In this document: piece after piece, positions 23,566-32,260 of the stretch | How the letters are laid out: the number at the start of each line of letters is the position of its first letter | How positions within the stretch are numbered: position 1 is the first letter of the stretch | Assembly (NCBI GenBank): GCA_945876385.1 | Contig: CAMCNU010000002.1 | Coordinates: forward strand, 62,001 to 126,000 | Direction: 5' to 3' | Source of the DNA: an uncultured Veillonellaceae bacterium | GTDB taxonomy: Bacteria; Bacillota; Negativicutes; Veillonellales; Negativicoccaceae | Length of the DNA: 64,000 nucleotides | Program-made: the position numbers and the translations under genes | Notes under the pieces: model-generated | Told to the model about the DNA's origin: nothing | The model's database searches: none | The model's input: the letters and a program-made list of their open reading frames with translations, nothing else

Positions 23566-26500
23566 TCAAAACCGCCATTTCCATTGCGTACCGATGTAAT
23601 AATTGTTCTCGCTGTTCGTCCAACCGCGTGCACTGAATTGGCGATTGATGTCGTAGCGGAACCCGATGTTGTACTGCCGATTGTTGACGCCGGTCGCCGC
23701 CGTCAGCATGAAATCGTCAAACAGATACTTGCCGATTTCGATATTGTACAACACACCCGTGTTGCTGTCGCTCGTCGCTGCAGAGGGGTCAAGTGAGCCG
23801 GTCGTGATATTGATCATATCCAGCCCGAATGTCTCCTGCAGCCGCCCTTCCAAACTGCCGAAGAGCAGCATCTGCGCCGCCGCCCCGAGCAGGATATTTG
23901 CGTCGGCCTTGCTCAAGTCGTTGATATCACCCGTATGCAAGGTGAGCATCGTCACGATTTCTTCTTTCGTCAGGCTCGGCTCGGAGGTCAATCCCAAATC
24001 CAACGCCGTCGGCAGCCCTGTCGCCAGCAAACGGATATGATAACGGTTAAACGTCGTCGCGGCGTCCACGTACAAATTCGGCAAGAAACCGCTGCCGCTG
24101 TTGAAATCGGCATAGCCTTCCGCGACACGGAATTGATTGTTGAGATATTTCAGGTACCCTTTGCGGACATTGACCCGGCCGCTCATCTGCGGAGCGGCGG
24201 TCGTACCGCCGGCGTGCACGTCGCCGTCGATATCCAAATCGTACAAGTACGGATTGTACAAACGGGTCTGCTCGCCCAGATGTACGGCGACATCGAGCGC
24301 AATCGGCATCATCTCGCCGCTGTCACTGAAGGTAAACGGAATATCGAGTTTCGCACGGTCGGTAGCGACCGTCCCCGCAATCGACGGGAGTCCGCCTTCC
24401 ATGCCCAGTGTCAGGTCCGCATTGAGATTGCCGCTGTAATAATCGCTCTTCGGATTGATTTGCGCGGCGGTCAGTCGGCCTTGCAACCGATACGGCATCG
24501 CCTGATCCCAGTACACATCGCCCGTACCGGTCAGCATACCGCCGCCGATATCGCTGCGCACGTCCCAATCCGCCGTCTTGCCGGTAAAATTGACGTTCAA
24601 GCGGATGTGATCGACCGGCGTATGCATCGTCGCCAAGGTCAAGCTGCCGTCCTCGACATAAATCCGACCGTCAATCCGCGGATCGGCCAATGTACCGCTG
24701 ACGACCAATCCGCCGCGGGTCGCCCCGCTTGCCGCCGTTACAGTCGGCGACAATGCCGTCAACAATTCCAAATCCGCCTTGTCGAGTTTGACTTCGACCC
24801 GCATGGATTCCGCCGGATTGTCCGTCCGACCGTCATGCGTCAGCGCCGCCACCGGCACCGTACCGTAGACACTCAAGCGATACGGATTGCGCTCCAGCAA
24901 GGTCTGATTGATATGAATGACGCCGTCTTCCAAGTTGAGCAAGCCGATGAAATGATCGAACGCGACATGATTATACGTACCGTTTGCCACGTCAAAGGAC
25001 ATATCCACCGCGGGCGAGGCGGTTTTCCCCGTCACCACGGCACTGAATCGGACGTCCCCCGTGACTGTCGGCTCTTCATTCATAAACGCCTGCAGGTAGA
25101 GGGCATCGATATGCTGTGCGGCGACTTGCAAGTCCACATCACCGTCCAGCGCGGCCGTCCCCTGCGCGGCCAGCACGCCCTCGCCGAGCGGCATGCGCAA
25201 CTCGCGAATATGGACGACCCGATCGGCCAGCGTCACATCGACGGCCGTATCGCCGATCGGCAAGCCGCGCACCGCACCCTTCGTCCACCGTCCGCGGACG
25301 GTAATGTCGGGATTGGCCGTCGTGCCGCGGACTTGCAGGTGACCGTCAATCAGCCCCGTCAAATGCGGCATATCCGCATTCGCCAAGTGCAGTAGCGGCG
25401 CCACGGCGACCGCCGTCACCCGACCGGCCCCTTCGATGGCACCGGTATCGAAACGATAGCTCCCGTCGAAATGATATTCCCCGTCATGCTGGCGGAACAT
25501 CGCATGCCGTAGCGCCACCACCCCGGCATGGTACGCCACTTCCGCGGACGCATCCTGCACGGCTTCGCCGTTGACCGACAGGCCGTCGCCGGTCACCGTC
25601 GCATAGAGCACGGGATCCGACGGCCGCCCGACGATGCGGCCGCGAGCATGGATATCCCCCTGCGCTTGCACACTGTTGCGTTCACGCAAAATCCGATCGA
25701 CATCTATCCCGCTTGCCGTCCAGTCGATGTGCATGGCGTCCGGTGCGACTTGCCCGCGGGCCGTCACCGTACCGTTATATAGCGCCGCCTGCGCATCCAA
25801 CCGGATCGCGCCCGCCGCATAGCGATACGCAGCGCGTACATCTTGGTACAACTCACCCATCACCGAGCCGTCCCAAGCATGAATCGTTCCCTGCGCCGTC
25901 GGCGCATCAATCGTCCCGCCGACGGTCAAGGTATGGTCAAACCAACCGGTGACCGCCATCCCCGCATCGGCGGCAGCCAACCAGTGTTCCAAGCGCCCCC
26001 GCTTGCCGACGGCACGAAGTTCCAAACGGCCGTCCCCGCCCCAGTCAACCGTACCGTTGACCGTCTGCGTCCCGTCCGCATCCGTCCATAACCAATCGCG
26101 CAAGGTGAGCACGCCGTCCCGATAGTCGGCATGCCCCGTCACCGTCCGGAACGGTACCCCTTGCACCGCACCGTCGCGTGCCGTCAACGCCGCCTCGACA
26201 TGCGGGGCATCCGTCCGACCGCGCACCGTCCCTGCGGAGGTCAGCGTCCCCGTCAGCGCGATGCCCGTCGCCGGTGCCAAACGTGCCAGCGGAATCTCAT
26301 TGGCCGACCAGACCAAATCGGCCCGCTCGCCCCAGTGTCCCGCGGCAGTCAGCGTCCCGCCGCCGACGGTTCCCGTCAAATGCCGAATGAGGACATCGCC
26401 GTCCGCATACGTCACCGCGCCGCTGATACTGTCGGTCATGATGCCGCGCGCTCCGACGCCGCGTCCGTCAAATACCGCGTCCGCCGTGTACACGCCCGCA

Positions 26501-27831
26501 TCCGCCGCCACGGCGGCCTGCCCGCTGACCACGCCCGTCACTGCTTCGGATAAGGGCAACAGCGCCAAATCCGTCTGCGTAAAGGTGACCCGGCCGCGGC
26601 CGCTCTTTGTCTGTAGATTATAATACCCGCTGCCCCGTACCCGCCCGTCACCGATACCCGTCACCGCGTCCGCAATGCGAACGACGCCGCTGCGATAGGT
26701 AAAACGGGTAAATGCATTGGCCAGCGGCATGCCGTCCCAACTGCCGGCGGCCAGCATGACTGCACCGTCAGCCGCCCAGTCCGCCGTCGTCCCGCCGAGA
26801 TGCACCTGCCCCGCCACCGGTCCCGTCAACGGCACATCCGCCAATTGATTGAGCTCGATGCCCGTCGTACGCACATCGATGTCGAAGTGCGGATCGGCCG
26901 CCGGCAAGATGCTTCCTTGCGCCTCCAGCGGCTGGTCATTGACCCTAAGATGCGTCTTCCAAAACGAGACTTGTTTCGAATCGACACGGACCTGCGCCTG
27001 CAGATTCGTCACCCGATACGACGCATACGTCAACGCGGCATCTTCCAGCCGCCCGTTGACCAAGTAGGTGAGCGCCCCCGCATGCCGCTCGACTGTCGCC
27101 GTCCACTCCCGTGCTTCGCCCGCCGTCACCGACAGCGGTACGTCCTGCGGCAACACCCGCATGGCCAGCGCCAGCGGCGTACGGTCACCGTCGGCCGTCA
27201 ACGCAAATTCGTCCGCCGACGTATAGGTGCCGCGCGCATGCAGCGTGCCCGACGCATGTGCCAAACGGACATCCGCCGTCACCTGCGGATACTCCGCCAA
27301 ATCCACCAGGGCCTGAATATCCCGCAACGACAGCGGCGGCTCATCTTGAAACGCCAACTCCGCCCGCCCGTCGATGACGGCAATTTTCGCACGCAAAGAA
27401 AAAGGCGTCTCGGTGTCCTTTTCTTTCAATAAACGGTTGATATTCCACGACTTGTCCGCCTCTTCGCGCAAGGTGACCGACGGCGCATCCAGATCGATGC
27501 GGTCGATGACGCTCAATGCTTCACAATCCGTCAAGAGATACGCCACCAGCCGCGGGACAGTCCAGCCCACCGTCAGCCCGTCGAGCGCCGCGACCGTCCG
27601 CCCTTCGGCGTCACGCACGATGACATCGCGCGCCGTCACGTCCAGATTACCGTTGATATGTAATTGTTCATACTGTACCGTGCCGTTCAGATTTTCCGCC
27701 AGCGCGCGGTCAATCCATTCCGGCGCGGCCGCCGTCAACTGCGGTACCAATACACCGTACACGCCGATACCGGCCCCGATGGCCGTACCGGCAAGCCCCG
27801 CCGCCAGCCACTGCTTGGTCGTCAACGCCAC
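23566..27831 (-). CDS. tamB: TamB-like translocation/lipid-transfer protein (DUF490)
   Basis: A 1421-residue protein with one N-terminal membrane anchor (about residues 8-28), then a very long run of beta-strand repeats typical of the AsmA/TamB group. The C-terminal TamB domain has the features VYWDQAMPYRLQGRLT, RGYLKYLNNQFRVAEGYADF and a terminal WRF. TamB spans the periplasm as a hydrophobic groove and is now thought to carry phospholipids outward. It starts with GTG at 27831 behind GGGAG. Its place between tolC/mla and bamA in one gene string supports a shared role in building the outer membrane. Confidence 0.93.
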   Translation of the reverse strand: MALTTKQWLAAGLAGTAIGAGIGVYGVLVPQLTAAAPEWIDRALAENLNGTVQYEQLHINGNLDVTARDVIVRDAEGRTVAALDGLTVGWTVPRLVAYLLTDCEALSVIDRIDLDAPSVTLREEADKSWNINRLLKEKDTETPFSLRAKIAVIDGRAELAFQDEPPLSLRDIQALVDLAEYPQVTADVRLAHASGTLHARGTYTSADEFALTADGDRTPLALAMRVLPQDVPLSVTAGEAREWTATVERHAGALTYLVNGRLEDAALTYASYRVTNLQAQVRVDSKQVSFWKTHLRVNDQPLEAQGSILPAADPHFDIDVRTTGIELNQLADVPLTGPVAGQVHLGGTTADWAADGAVMLAAGSWDGMPLANAFTRFTYRSGVVRIADAVTGIGDGRVRGSGYYNLQTKSGRGRVTFTQTDLALLPLSEAVTGVVSGQAAVAADAGVYTADAVFDGRGVGARGIMTDSISGAVTYADGDVLIRHLTGTVGGGTLTAAGHWGERADLVWSANEIPLARLAPATGIALTGTLTSAGTVRGRTDAPHVEAALTARDGAVQGVPFRTVTGHADYRDGVLTLRDWLWTDADGTQTVNGTVDWGGDGRLELRAVGKRGRLEHWLAAADAGMAVTGWFDHTLTVGGTIDAPTAQGTIHAWDGSVMGELYQDVRAAYRYAAGAIRLDAQAALYNGTVTARGQVAPDAMHIDWTASGIDVDRILRERNSVQAQGDIHARGRIVGRPSDPVLYATVTGDGLSVNGEAVQDASAEVAYHAGVVALRHAMFRQHDGEYHFDGSYRFDTGAIEGAGRVTAVAVAPLLHLANADMPHLTGLIDGHLQVRGTTANPDITVRGRWTKGAVRGLPIGDTAVDVTLADRVVHIRELRMPLGEGVLAAQGTAALDGDVDLQVAAQHIDALYLQAFMNEEPTVTGDVRFSAVVTGKTASPAVDMSFDVANGTYNHVAFDHFIGLLNLEDGVIHINQTLLERNPYRLSVYGTVPVAALTHDGRTDNPAESMRVEVKLDKADLELLTALSPTVTAASGATRGGLVVSGTLADPRIDGRIYVEDGSLTLATMHTPVDHIRLNVNFTGKTADWDVRSDIGGGMLTGTGDVYWDQAMPYRLQGRLTAAQINPKSDYYSGNLNADLTLGMEGGLPSIAGTVATDRAKLDIPFTFSDSGEMMPIALDVAVHLGEQTRLYNPYLYDLDIDGDVHAGGTTAAPQMSGRVNVRKGYLKYLNNQFRVAEGYADFNSGSGFLPNLYVDAATTFNRYHIRLLATGLPTALDLGLTSEPSLTKEEIVTMLTLHTGDINDLSKADANILLGAAAQMLLFGSLEGRLQETFGLDMINITTGSLDPSAATSDSNTGVLYNIEIGKYLFDDFMLTAATGVNNRQYNIGFRYDINRQFSARGWTNSENNYYIGTQWKWRF

Positions 27832-27930
27832 ATTCGACTCCCTTCTCCGCCGCCCTTCGCCGGCGCGGCAGGAGATGTGATTTTCTCTGTCTTATCGTGC
27901 TTTCGCCGTGTCGGGCAGACCCCCGCCCGC

Positions 27931-29373
27931 TCAGCGGGCGACTCGCGGCTGTGTCTCCCGCACGACCGCCGGCACGCCCATTGCCTGCTCCAGACGCGCC
28001 AGGCCGACATTGTAATCAAACAACGCCGTCACATAATTCGTCCGTGCCTGATCGAGTTGCAACTGGGCATCCAACACATCCAGGTTGATGCCCACGCCGG
28101 CACGATACCGTACGCGTGCGATGGCAAACGCTTCCTGTGCCTGCGCAACGATACGGGTATGTGTCGCAATCCGTTGCCGCGCGCTTTGGGCGTCGAGATA
28201 CGCTTTCGTTACATCCAAGCGGACACCTTCCCGTGCCGACTCCAGCGTCTCGCGCGCTTCGTCCGCCCGTGCCTTGGCCGCCGCCGTCTTGGCCGCCGTC
28301 GCACCGCCGTCAAAGAGCGGCCAGCTGACCGCGCCCGCTACCGTCCAATCCCGATTTTTGAACCCCGGAAAATCCTTGTCCTGCCAGTTCATTTCCGCTT
28401 TGACGCCGACCGTCGGCAGGTGCCCCGCCTTCGCCGCCGCCAGCTGTGCCTGCGCCGCCGACACCCCCAGCTCCGCCTGCATCAGCTCCCAGCGATGGGT
28501 CAGCGCATAGGCAATCGCCTGATCAAGCGATACCGCCAAATCCCGTTGCGGCAAATCGCTCTTGTCGACCTTGAGCGCCGTCGTCTGCGGTACCCGCATG
28601 AGATGGTTCAGATTGGCCTCGGCCAACGCCGCCCCGTTACTTGCGGCGATTTGTTTTTCCTGTGCATTCGCCAAGGCGACCTGCGAGGACAGTACGTCCA
28701 ACTTCGCCACGACCCCCGCGGCAAAATGCGCCCGGACATTATCCACATGTGCCTTGAGATTTGTCACCGCCGTATCGGCGATATCGCGCAAATTCAGCGC
28801 TTCCACCAGCTGGTAGTACGCCGCCGTCGTCTTGTACTTCACATCGGCTTCCTGCTTGACGACCTCCCACGCGGCGATATCGCGGGCATCACGCGCCGCC
28901 TCGATACCGTATTCCGCGCGGCCTCCCGTCCAAATCGGCCACGTCACGGACAGACTGTTCTGATACCCGTGATCGAGCTCCACCGGATAGTCCACAACCT
29001 GACCCGTCCGCGGGTCCTGCACCTGCACCGTTTGCGTACGCGTCTTGAACTTGGACGCGCCGAATTGGAAATCGAGTGACGGATTTTTCGCCGCCGCCAC
29101 CTCCGACACCGTCTGTGCCGCCGCCCGCGCTTTGTGCTCGGCGATACGAATCGCATGATTATGATTGACCGCTCGGGAAAGTGCCGTCGGCAAATCCAGC
29201 GTGAGCGACGCCGGTGCGGCCGCCTCCGCCGGCGCGACTGCCGTCACGCCCGTGACGACGTCAAGACCCGTCACCGTCTTGGTCATCTCCGTATCGGCCG
29301 CGCCCGCAGCCCCGCTCAAGCCGCACGCCAACACCGCCGCCATCCATACTGCTGTCCATTTTGTCGCTTTCAT
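27931..29373 (-). CDS. tolC: TolC-family outer-membrane channel protein
   Basis: The ATG at 29373 with AAGGA 8 bases upstream opens a signal peptide (MKATKWTAVWMAAVLACGLS...AGA). The mature protein shows the two helical-hairpin repeats of TolC-type trimers (ALSRAVNHNHAIRIAEHKARAA... and QAIAYALTHRWELMQAELGV...). The usual RYRAGVGINLDVLDAQ motif is close to the C-terminus. TolC forms an outer-membrane tunnel used by efflux or secretion pumps. No inner-membrane pump lies next to it. It follows mlaD by 14 bases, so it may serve the lipid-transport cluster or a distant pump. Confidence 0.92.
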   Translation of the reverse strand: MKATKWTAVWMAAVLACGLSGAAGAADTEMTKTVTGLDVVTGVTAVAPAEAAAPASLTLDLPTALSRAVNHNHAIRIAEHKARAAAQTVSEVAAAKNPSLDFQFGASKFKTRTQTVQVQDPRTGQVVDYPVELDHGYQNSLSVTWPIWTGGRAEYGIEAARDARDIAAWEVVKQEADVKYKTTAAYYQLVEALNLRDIADTAVTNLKAHVDNVRAHFAAGVVAKLDVLSSQVALANAQEKQIAASNGAALAEANLNHLMRVPQTTALKVDKSDLPQRDLAVSLDQAIAYALTHRWELMQAELGVSAAQAQLAAAKAGHLPTVGVKAEMNWQDKDFPGFKNRDWTVAGAVSWPLFDGGATAAKTAAAKARADEARETLESAREGVRLDVTKAYLDAQSARQRIATHTRIVAQAQEAFAIARVRYRAGVGINLDVLDAQLQLDQARTNYVTALFDYNVGLARLEQAMGVPAVVRETQPRVAR

Positions 29374-29387
29374 CCTATCTGTCCTTT

Positions 29388-30503
29388 CTACAATGTATAC
29401 CCGGCACCGAGGTACCACCCGCCGTCCGCCGAATCCGTCGGCCAAATCGCCTGCCCCAGCAAGCTCCATTCCTTATCCGCCTGCCATTGTGCCCGCAACC
29501 GGTAGTGCATATCATTCAAATCGTAGGCCTCCGCCGTCCACTTCCAATTGCCGCTCCGATAGTCGACCCCCGCGCCCGGCTTGCTGCGCACCATGCCGAC
29601 CCGTCCCGTCCAATCGCCGCGACGCTTGCCGTATTGTAAATTGAGCTTGGTTTCGTCGCCGATACCTTCGCCGCCGAGCCGGACAAATCCGTTTGACCGA
29701 CCGATATCCGTACCGATTTCAAAACCGTACTTGTTTTGCTTCATATTATACAACAAATTCAAGTGACTGCCCGCAAACGCGCCCGCCGCCTTCGGCCCGC
29801 TCCGCAATCGGTCGGACACGACGCGCGCATTGTCGGTCGTCTCGCGCATATTGCGCAAAATCGCCCGCAAATCGCCGCTGGCCTGTCCGTCACCGTCCAA
29901 CCGTGTCAACAGTGCCTGCACCTGTCCGCTGAGCACCTCCATCGAATCGGCCAGGACGATTAATTCACCCGACAGGGTTTCCGCATTGCGCATCGTCTGC
30001 TTGAGCGACGACTGCAATTCCTCATCGCCGACCACCCGATTGACCGAGTCCATCGCCTGCTGCATCGACACCACCAACCGATCCGCCTTGCGCATGAGTG
30101 CGTCGATACCGCCCGTCGGCCCGCCGATGACGACATCGCCCGCCGCCAGGTAGCCGCCCGCCGCATCGCCCGGTACGATGGCCACATAATGCTCACCCAT
30201 GACCCCCGTCGTCTCCACGGTAAATTGCGAATTCTTCGGGATTTCGACATCTTCATCAATCTTGAGCCGCACCGCGACCTCCTGCCCGCGCACGCGGACA
30301 TCATCGACCCGACCGACATCGACCCCCGAATACCGGACGATATTGCCCTTGGACAGACCGCCTACCTCGCGGAACACCGCCTCGAGCGGATACCCGTCCT
30401 TGCCGAACAGCACCAAATGCGACAATTGGGCCAGTACGACAGCGCACAAAATCAGCCCCGCCAGTGTAAACGCGCCTACCTTTGCTTCCGTTGTCCACTT
30501 CAT
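29388..30503 (-). CDS. mlaD: MlaD-like MCE protein fused to a C-terminal outer-membrane beta-barrel
   Basis: A 371-residue protein. An inner-membrane anchor (about 10-33) is followed by one MCE domain (about 37-115, with LSKGNIVRYSGVDVGRV and GVMGEHYVAI). A helical stretch (125-235) follows. A C-terminal region of about 130 residues with alternating strands ends in aromatic/Leu (GGWYLGAGYTL), as a beta-barrel does. Ordinary proteobacterial MlaD lacks the barrel. A single-chain bridge across the envelope of this type has been described for Veillonella parvula. It would carry phospholipids between the membranes with MlaE and MlaF. It overlaps mlaF by four bases. Confidence 0.9.
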   Translation of the reverse strand: MKWTTEAKVGAFTLAGLILCAVVLAQLSHLVLFGKDGYPLEAVFREVGGLSKGNIVRYSGVDVGRVDDVRVRGQEVAVRLKIDEDVEIPKNSQFTVETTGVMGEHYVAIVPGDAAGGYLAAGDVVIGGPTGGIDALMRKADRLVVSMQQAMDSVNRVVGDEELQSSLKQTMRNAETLSGELIVLADSMEVLSGQVQALLTRLDGDGQASGDLRAILRNMRETTDNARVVSDRLRSGPKAAGAFAGSHLNLLYNMKQNKYGFEIGTDIGRSNGFVRLGGEGIGDETKLNLQYGKRRGDWTGRVGMVRSKPGAGVDYRSGNWKWTAEAYDLNDMHYRLRAQWQADKEWSLLGQAIWPTDSADGGWYLGAGYTL

Positions 30504-31261
30504 CGCCTATCGTCCTCCGTTACCCGTGTTTCGGCAAGCGTCTCTTCGCCGCGCAAAAACTGCTGTACCAACGGCTCCCGCGACTGCAAAAACCGTTCCG
30601 TCGGCGCAATCTCCAAAAAACGCCCCTCATGCAAAAACGCCATCCGATCGGCAATCTTGCGGGCCGATACCAACTCATGCGTCACCACGACCGCCGTCGT
30701 CTGCAGCGTCCGCTGTGTCTCCATCACCAGCCGATCCACCGTCGCCGAACGAATCGGATCCAGCCCCGCCGTCGGCTCATCATACAATACGATTTCCGGA
30801 TGCGTCGCAAGCGCCCGTGCCAGGCTCACGCGCTTTTTCATGCCGCCCGACAGATTGGCCGGCATGGCCGCTTGCCACCCGTCCAATCCGACCCGCGTCA
30901 GCGCGGCGGCGACCTCCGTCCGCACCTGCTCCTCCGGCAGTCCGCGCCGGCGCAAACCGAACGCCACATTGTCACCGACCGTCATCGAGTCAAACAGCGC
31001 CGAGTACTGAAACACCATCCCCATCCGGCGGCGTACCTCGTTCCACGCCTTTTCCGTGTAGCCGGTCACGTCCTCGCCGTCGATGAGTACCCGCCCCGCG
31101 TCCGGTCGTACCAGTCCGATGATGACCCGCAAAATCGTCGATTTGCCGCTGCCCGACGCGCCGAGAATCACCATCGTCTCTCCGCGCCGCACCGTCAAGT
31201 CCACTCCGTCCAGTACCGTCCGTTCTCCCAGGCGCACCGTGACATTGTCTAATTCAATCAT
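30500..31261 (-). CDS. mlaF: MlaF-like ABC transporter ATPase
   Basis: The ATG at 31261 has AGGAGG just upstream. The 253-residue ATPase has Walker A (GASGSGKST), the Q-loop (VFQYSALFDSMTV), the signature (LSGGMKKRVSLARA), Walker B (EIVLYDEPTAGLDP) and the switch histidine (VVTHE). The FDSMTV wording after the Q-loop is typical of the Mla/Ttg2A group. It powers phospholipid transport by MlaE, to which it is adjacent (8 bases), and overlaps mlaD. Confidence 0.93.
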   Translation of the reverse strand: MIELDNVTVRLGERTVLDGVDLTVRRGETMVILGASGSGKSTILRVIIGLVRPDAGRVLIDGEDVTGYTEKAWNEVRRRMGMVFQYSALFDSMTVGDNVAFGLRRRGLPEEQVRTEVAAALTRVGLDGWQAAMPANLSGGMKKRVSLARALATHPEIVLYDEPTAGLDPIRSATVDRLVMETQRTLQTTAVVVTHELVSARKIADRMAFLHEGRFLEIAPTERFLQSREPLVQQFLRGEETLAETRVTEDDRR

Positions 31262-31269
31262 CGCGCCTC

Positions 31270-32034
31270 CTAAAACAATACCGACGACAACAAATAATTC
31301 ACCGCAAAAATCATCACCATCGCATAGACCACCGTCTGCGTGACCGCTATCCCGACCCCTTCCGCACCGGACTTCGCCTGCATGCCGCGATCGCACGCAA
31401 TCACCGCGATAATCATCCCGAAACAAATCGTCTTAATCATGCCCATGTATACATCCGCCGGCACGACAAAGGTATCAATCGACGTCCAATACGTATGCGC
31501 CGCCACTCCGTTGACCAGCGTCGCCACCAACATCCCGCCGAACGTCCCGATCACCAACCCGAATATATCAAGGAGCGGCAACATCAGCATGCACGCCGCC
31601 ATCCGCGGCACGACGAGGTACGTCACCGGATCGGTCGCCATGCACCGGAGCGCGTCAATCTGCTCCGTCACCTTCATCGTCCCGATTTCCGCCGTAATCG
31701 CCGCCCCCGCACGACCCGCCAGCACCACACCCGCCAGTACCGGGCCGAGCTCGCGTCCCATCGCCAACGTCACAATCGCCCCGATGGAAAACTCCGCGCC
31801 GTACCGAATCAACTCCGAAGCAATCTGCACCGTCATCACCATACCGGTAAAGAGCAGCGTCAGACTGACGATCGGCGCCGACTTCACCCCCAAGAGATAC
31901 ATCTGGCGAATCGTCTCCCTGACCGAGAGCGACCCGATGCGCCGCCACGTCATCACCAGCAGACGCATTGTCGCGCCGACCTGTGCCAACACTGTCAATG
32001 TAGTTGTCCCGAGTGAACTAAGCAGCGACTGCAT
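31270..32034 (-). CDS. mlaE: MlaE-like ABC transporter permease
   Basis: A 254-residue integral membrane protein with about five hydrophobic segments. It has the family's conserved loop around GRELGPVLAGVVLAGRAGAAITAE and IDALRCMATDPVTYLVVPR. It is the inner-membrane core of the phospholipid transporter with MlaF and MlaD. It is the first gene of the long envelope cluster. The AT-rich stretch just upstream (32050-32090) could hold the promoter, but no clear -35 was found. Confidence 0.93.
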   Translation of the reverse strand: MQSLLSSLGTTTLTVLAQVGATMRLLVMTWRRIGSLSVRETIRQMYLLGVKSAPIVSLTLLFTGMVMTVQIASELIRYGAEFSIGAIVTLAMGRELGPVLAGVVLAGRAGAAITAEIGTMKVTEQIDALRCMATDPVTYLVVPRMAACMLMLPLLDIFGLVIGTFGGMLVATLVNGVAAHTYWTSIDTFVVPADVYMGMIKTICFGMIIAVIACDRGMQAKSGAEGVGIAVTQTVVYAMVMIFAVNYLLSSVLF

Positions 32035-32154
32035 ACGATTCTCCTTTCGCTTGACTCTATTTATTTATTTTAACATAGTTTGACCGCTCACGGCGATATG
32101 TGCGCACGCACGACCCCCGTCAAGCCTATTTTTCACCGGGCTGTCATCTCGGCA

Positions 32155-32182
32155 TCAAAAAAGAAGACCCGCAGGTCTTCTT
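32155..32182 (-). terminator. Terminator of the murA to S55-protease unit
   Basis: The stem aagaagacc/ggtcttctt with loop cgca is followed on the minus strand by TTTTTT. It lies about 80 bases after the S55 protease stop and separates that unit from mlaE. Confidence 0.8.
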
Positions 32183-32260
32183 GTTCGTTCGGCAAGGCTT
32201 CGCACATCAAGCGTGTGTACGCAATCTTTGCAGCGGTCATCGCCCCCCGTTCTTCGCTTG

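Noticed and set aside
27922-27942. GC-rich hairpin at the tolC stop as a terminator
   Set aside because: The stem cgcccgc/gcgggcg lacks a T run on the minus strand, so it probably does not end the transcript before tamB.
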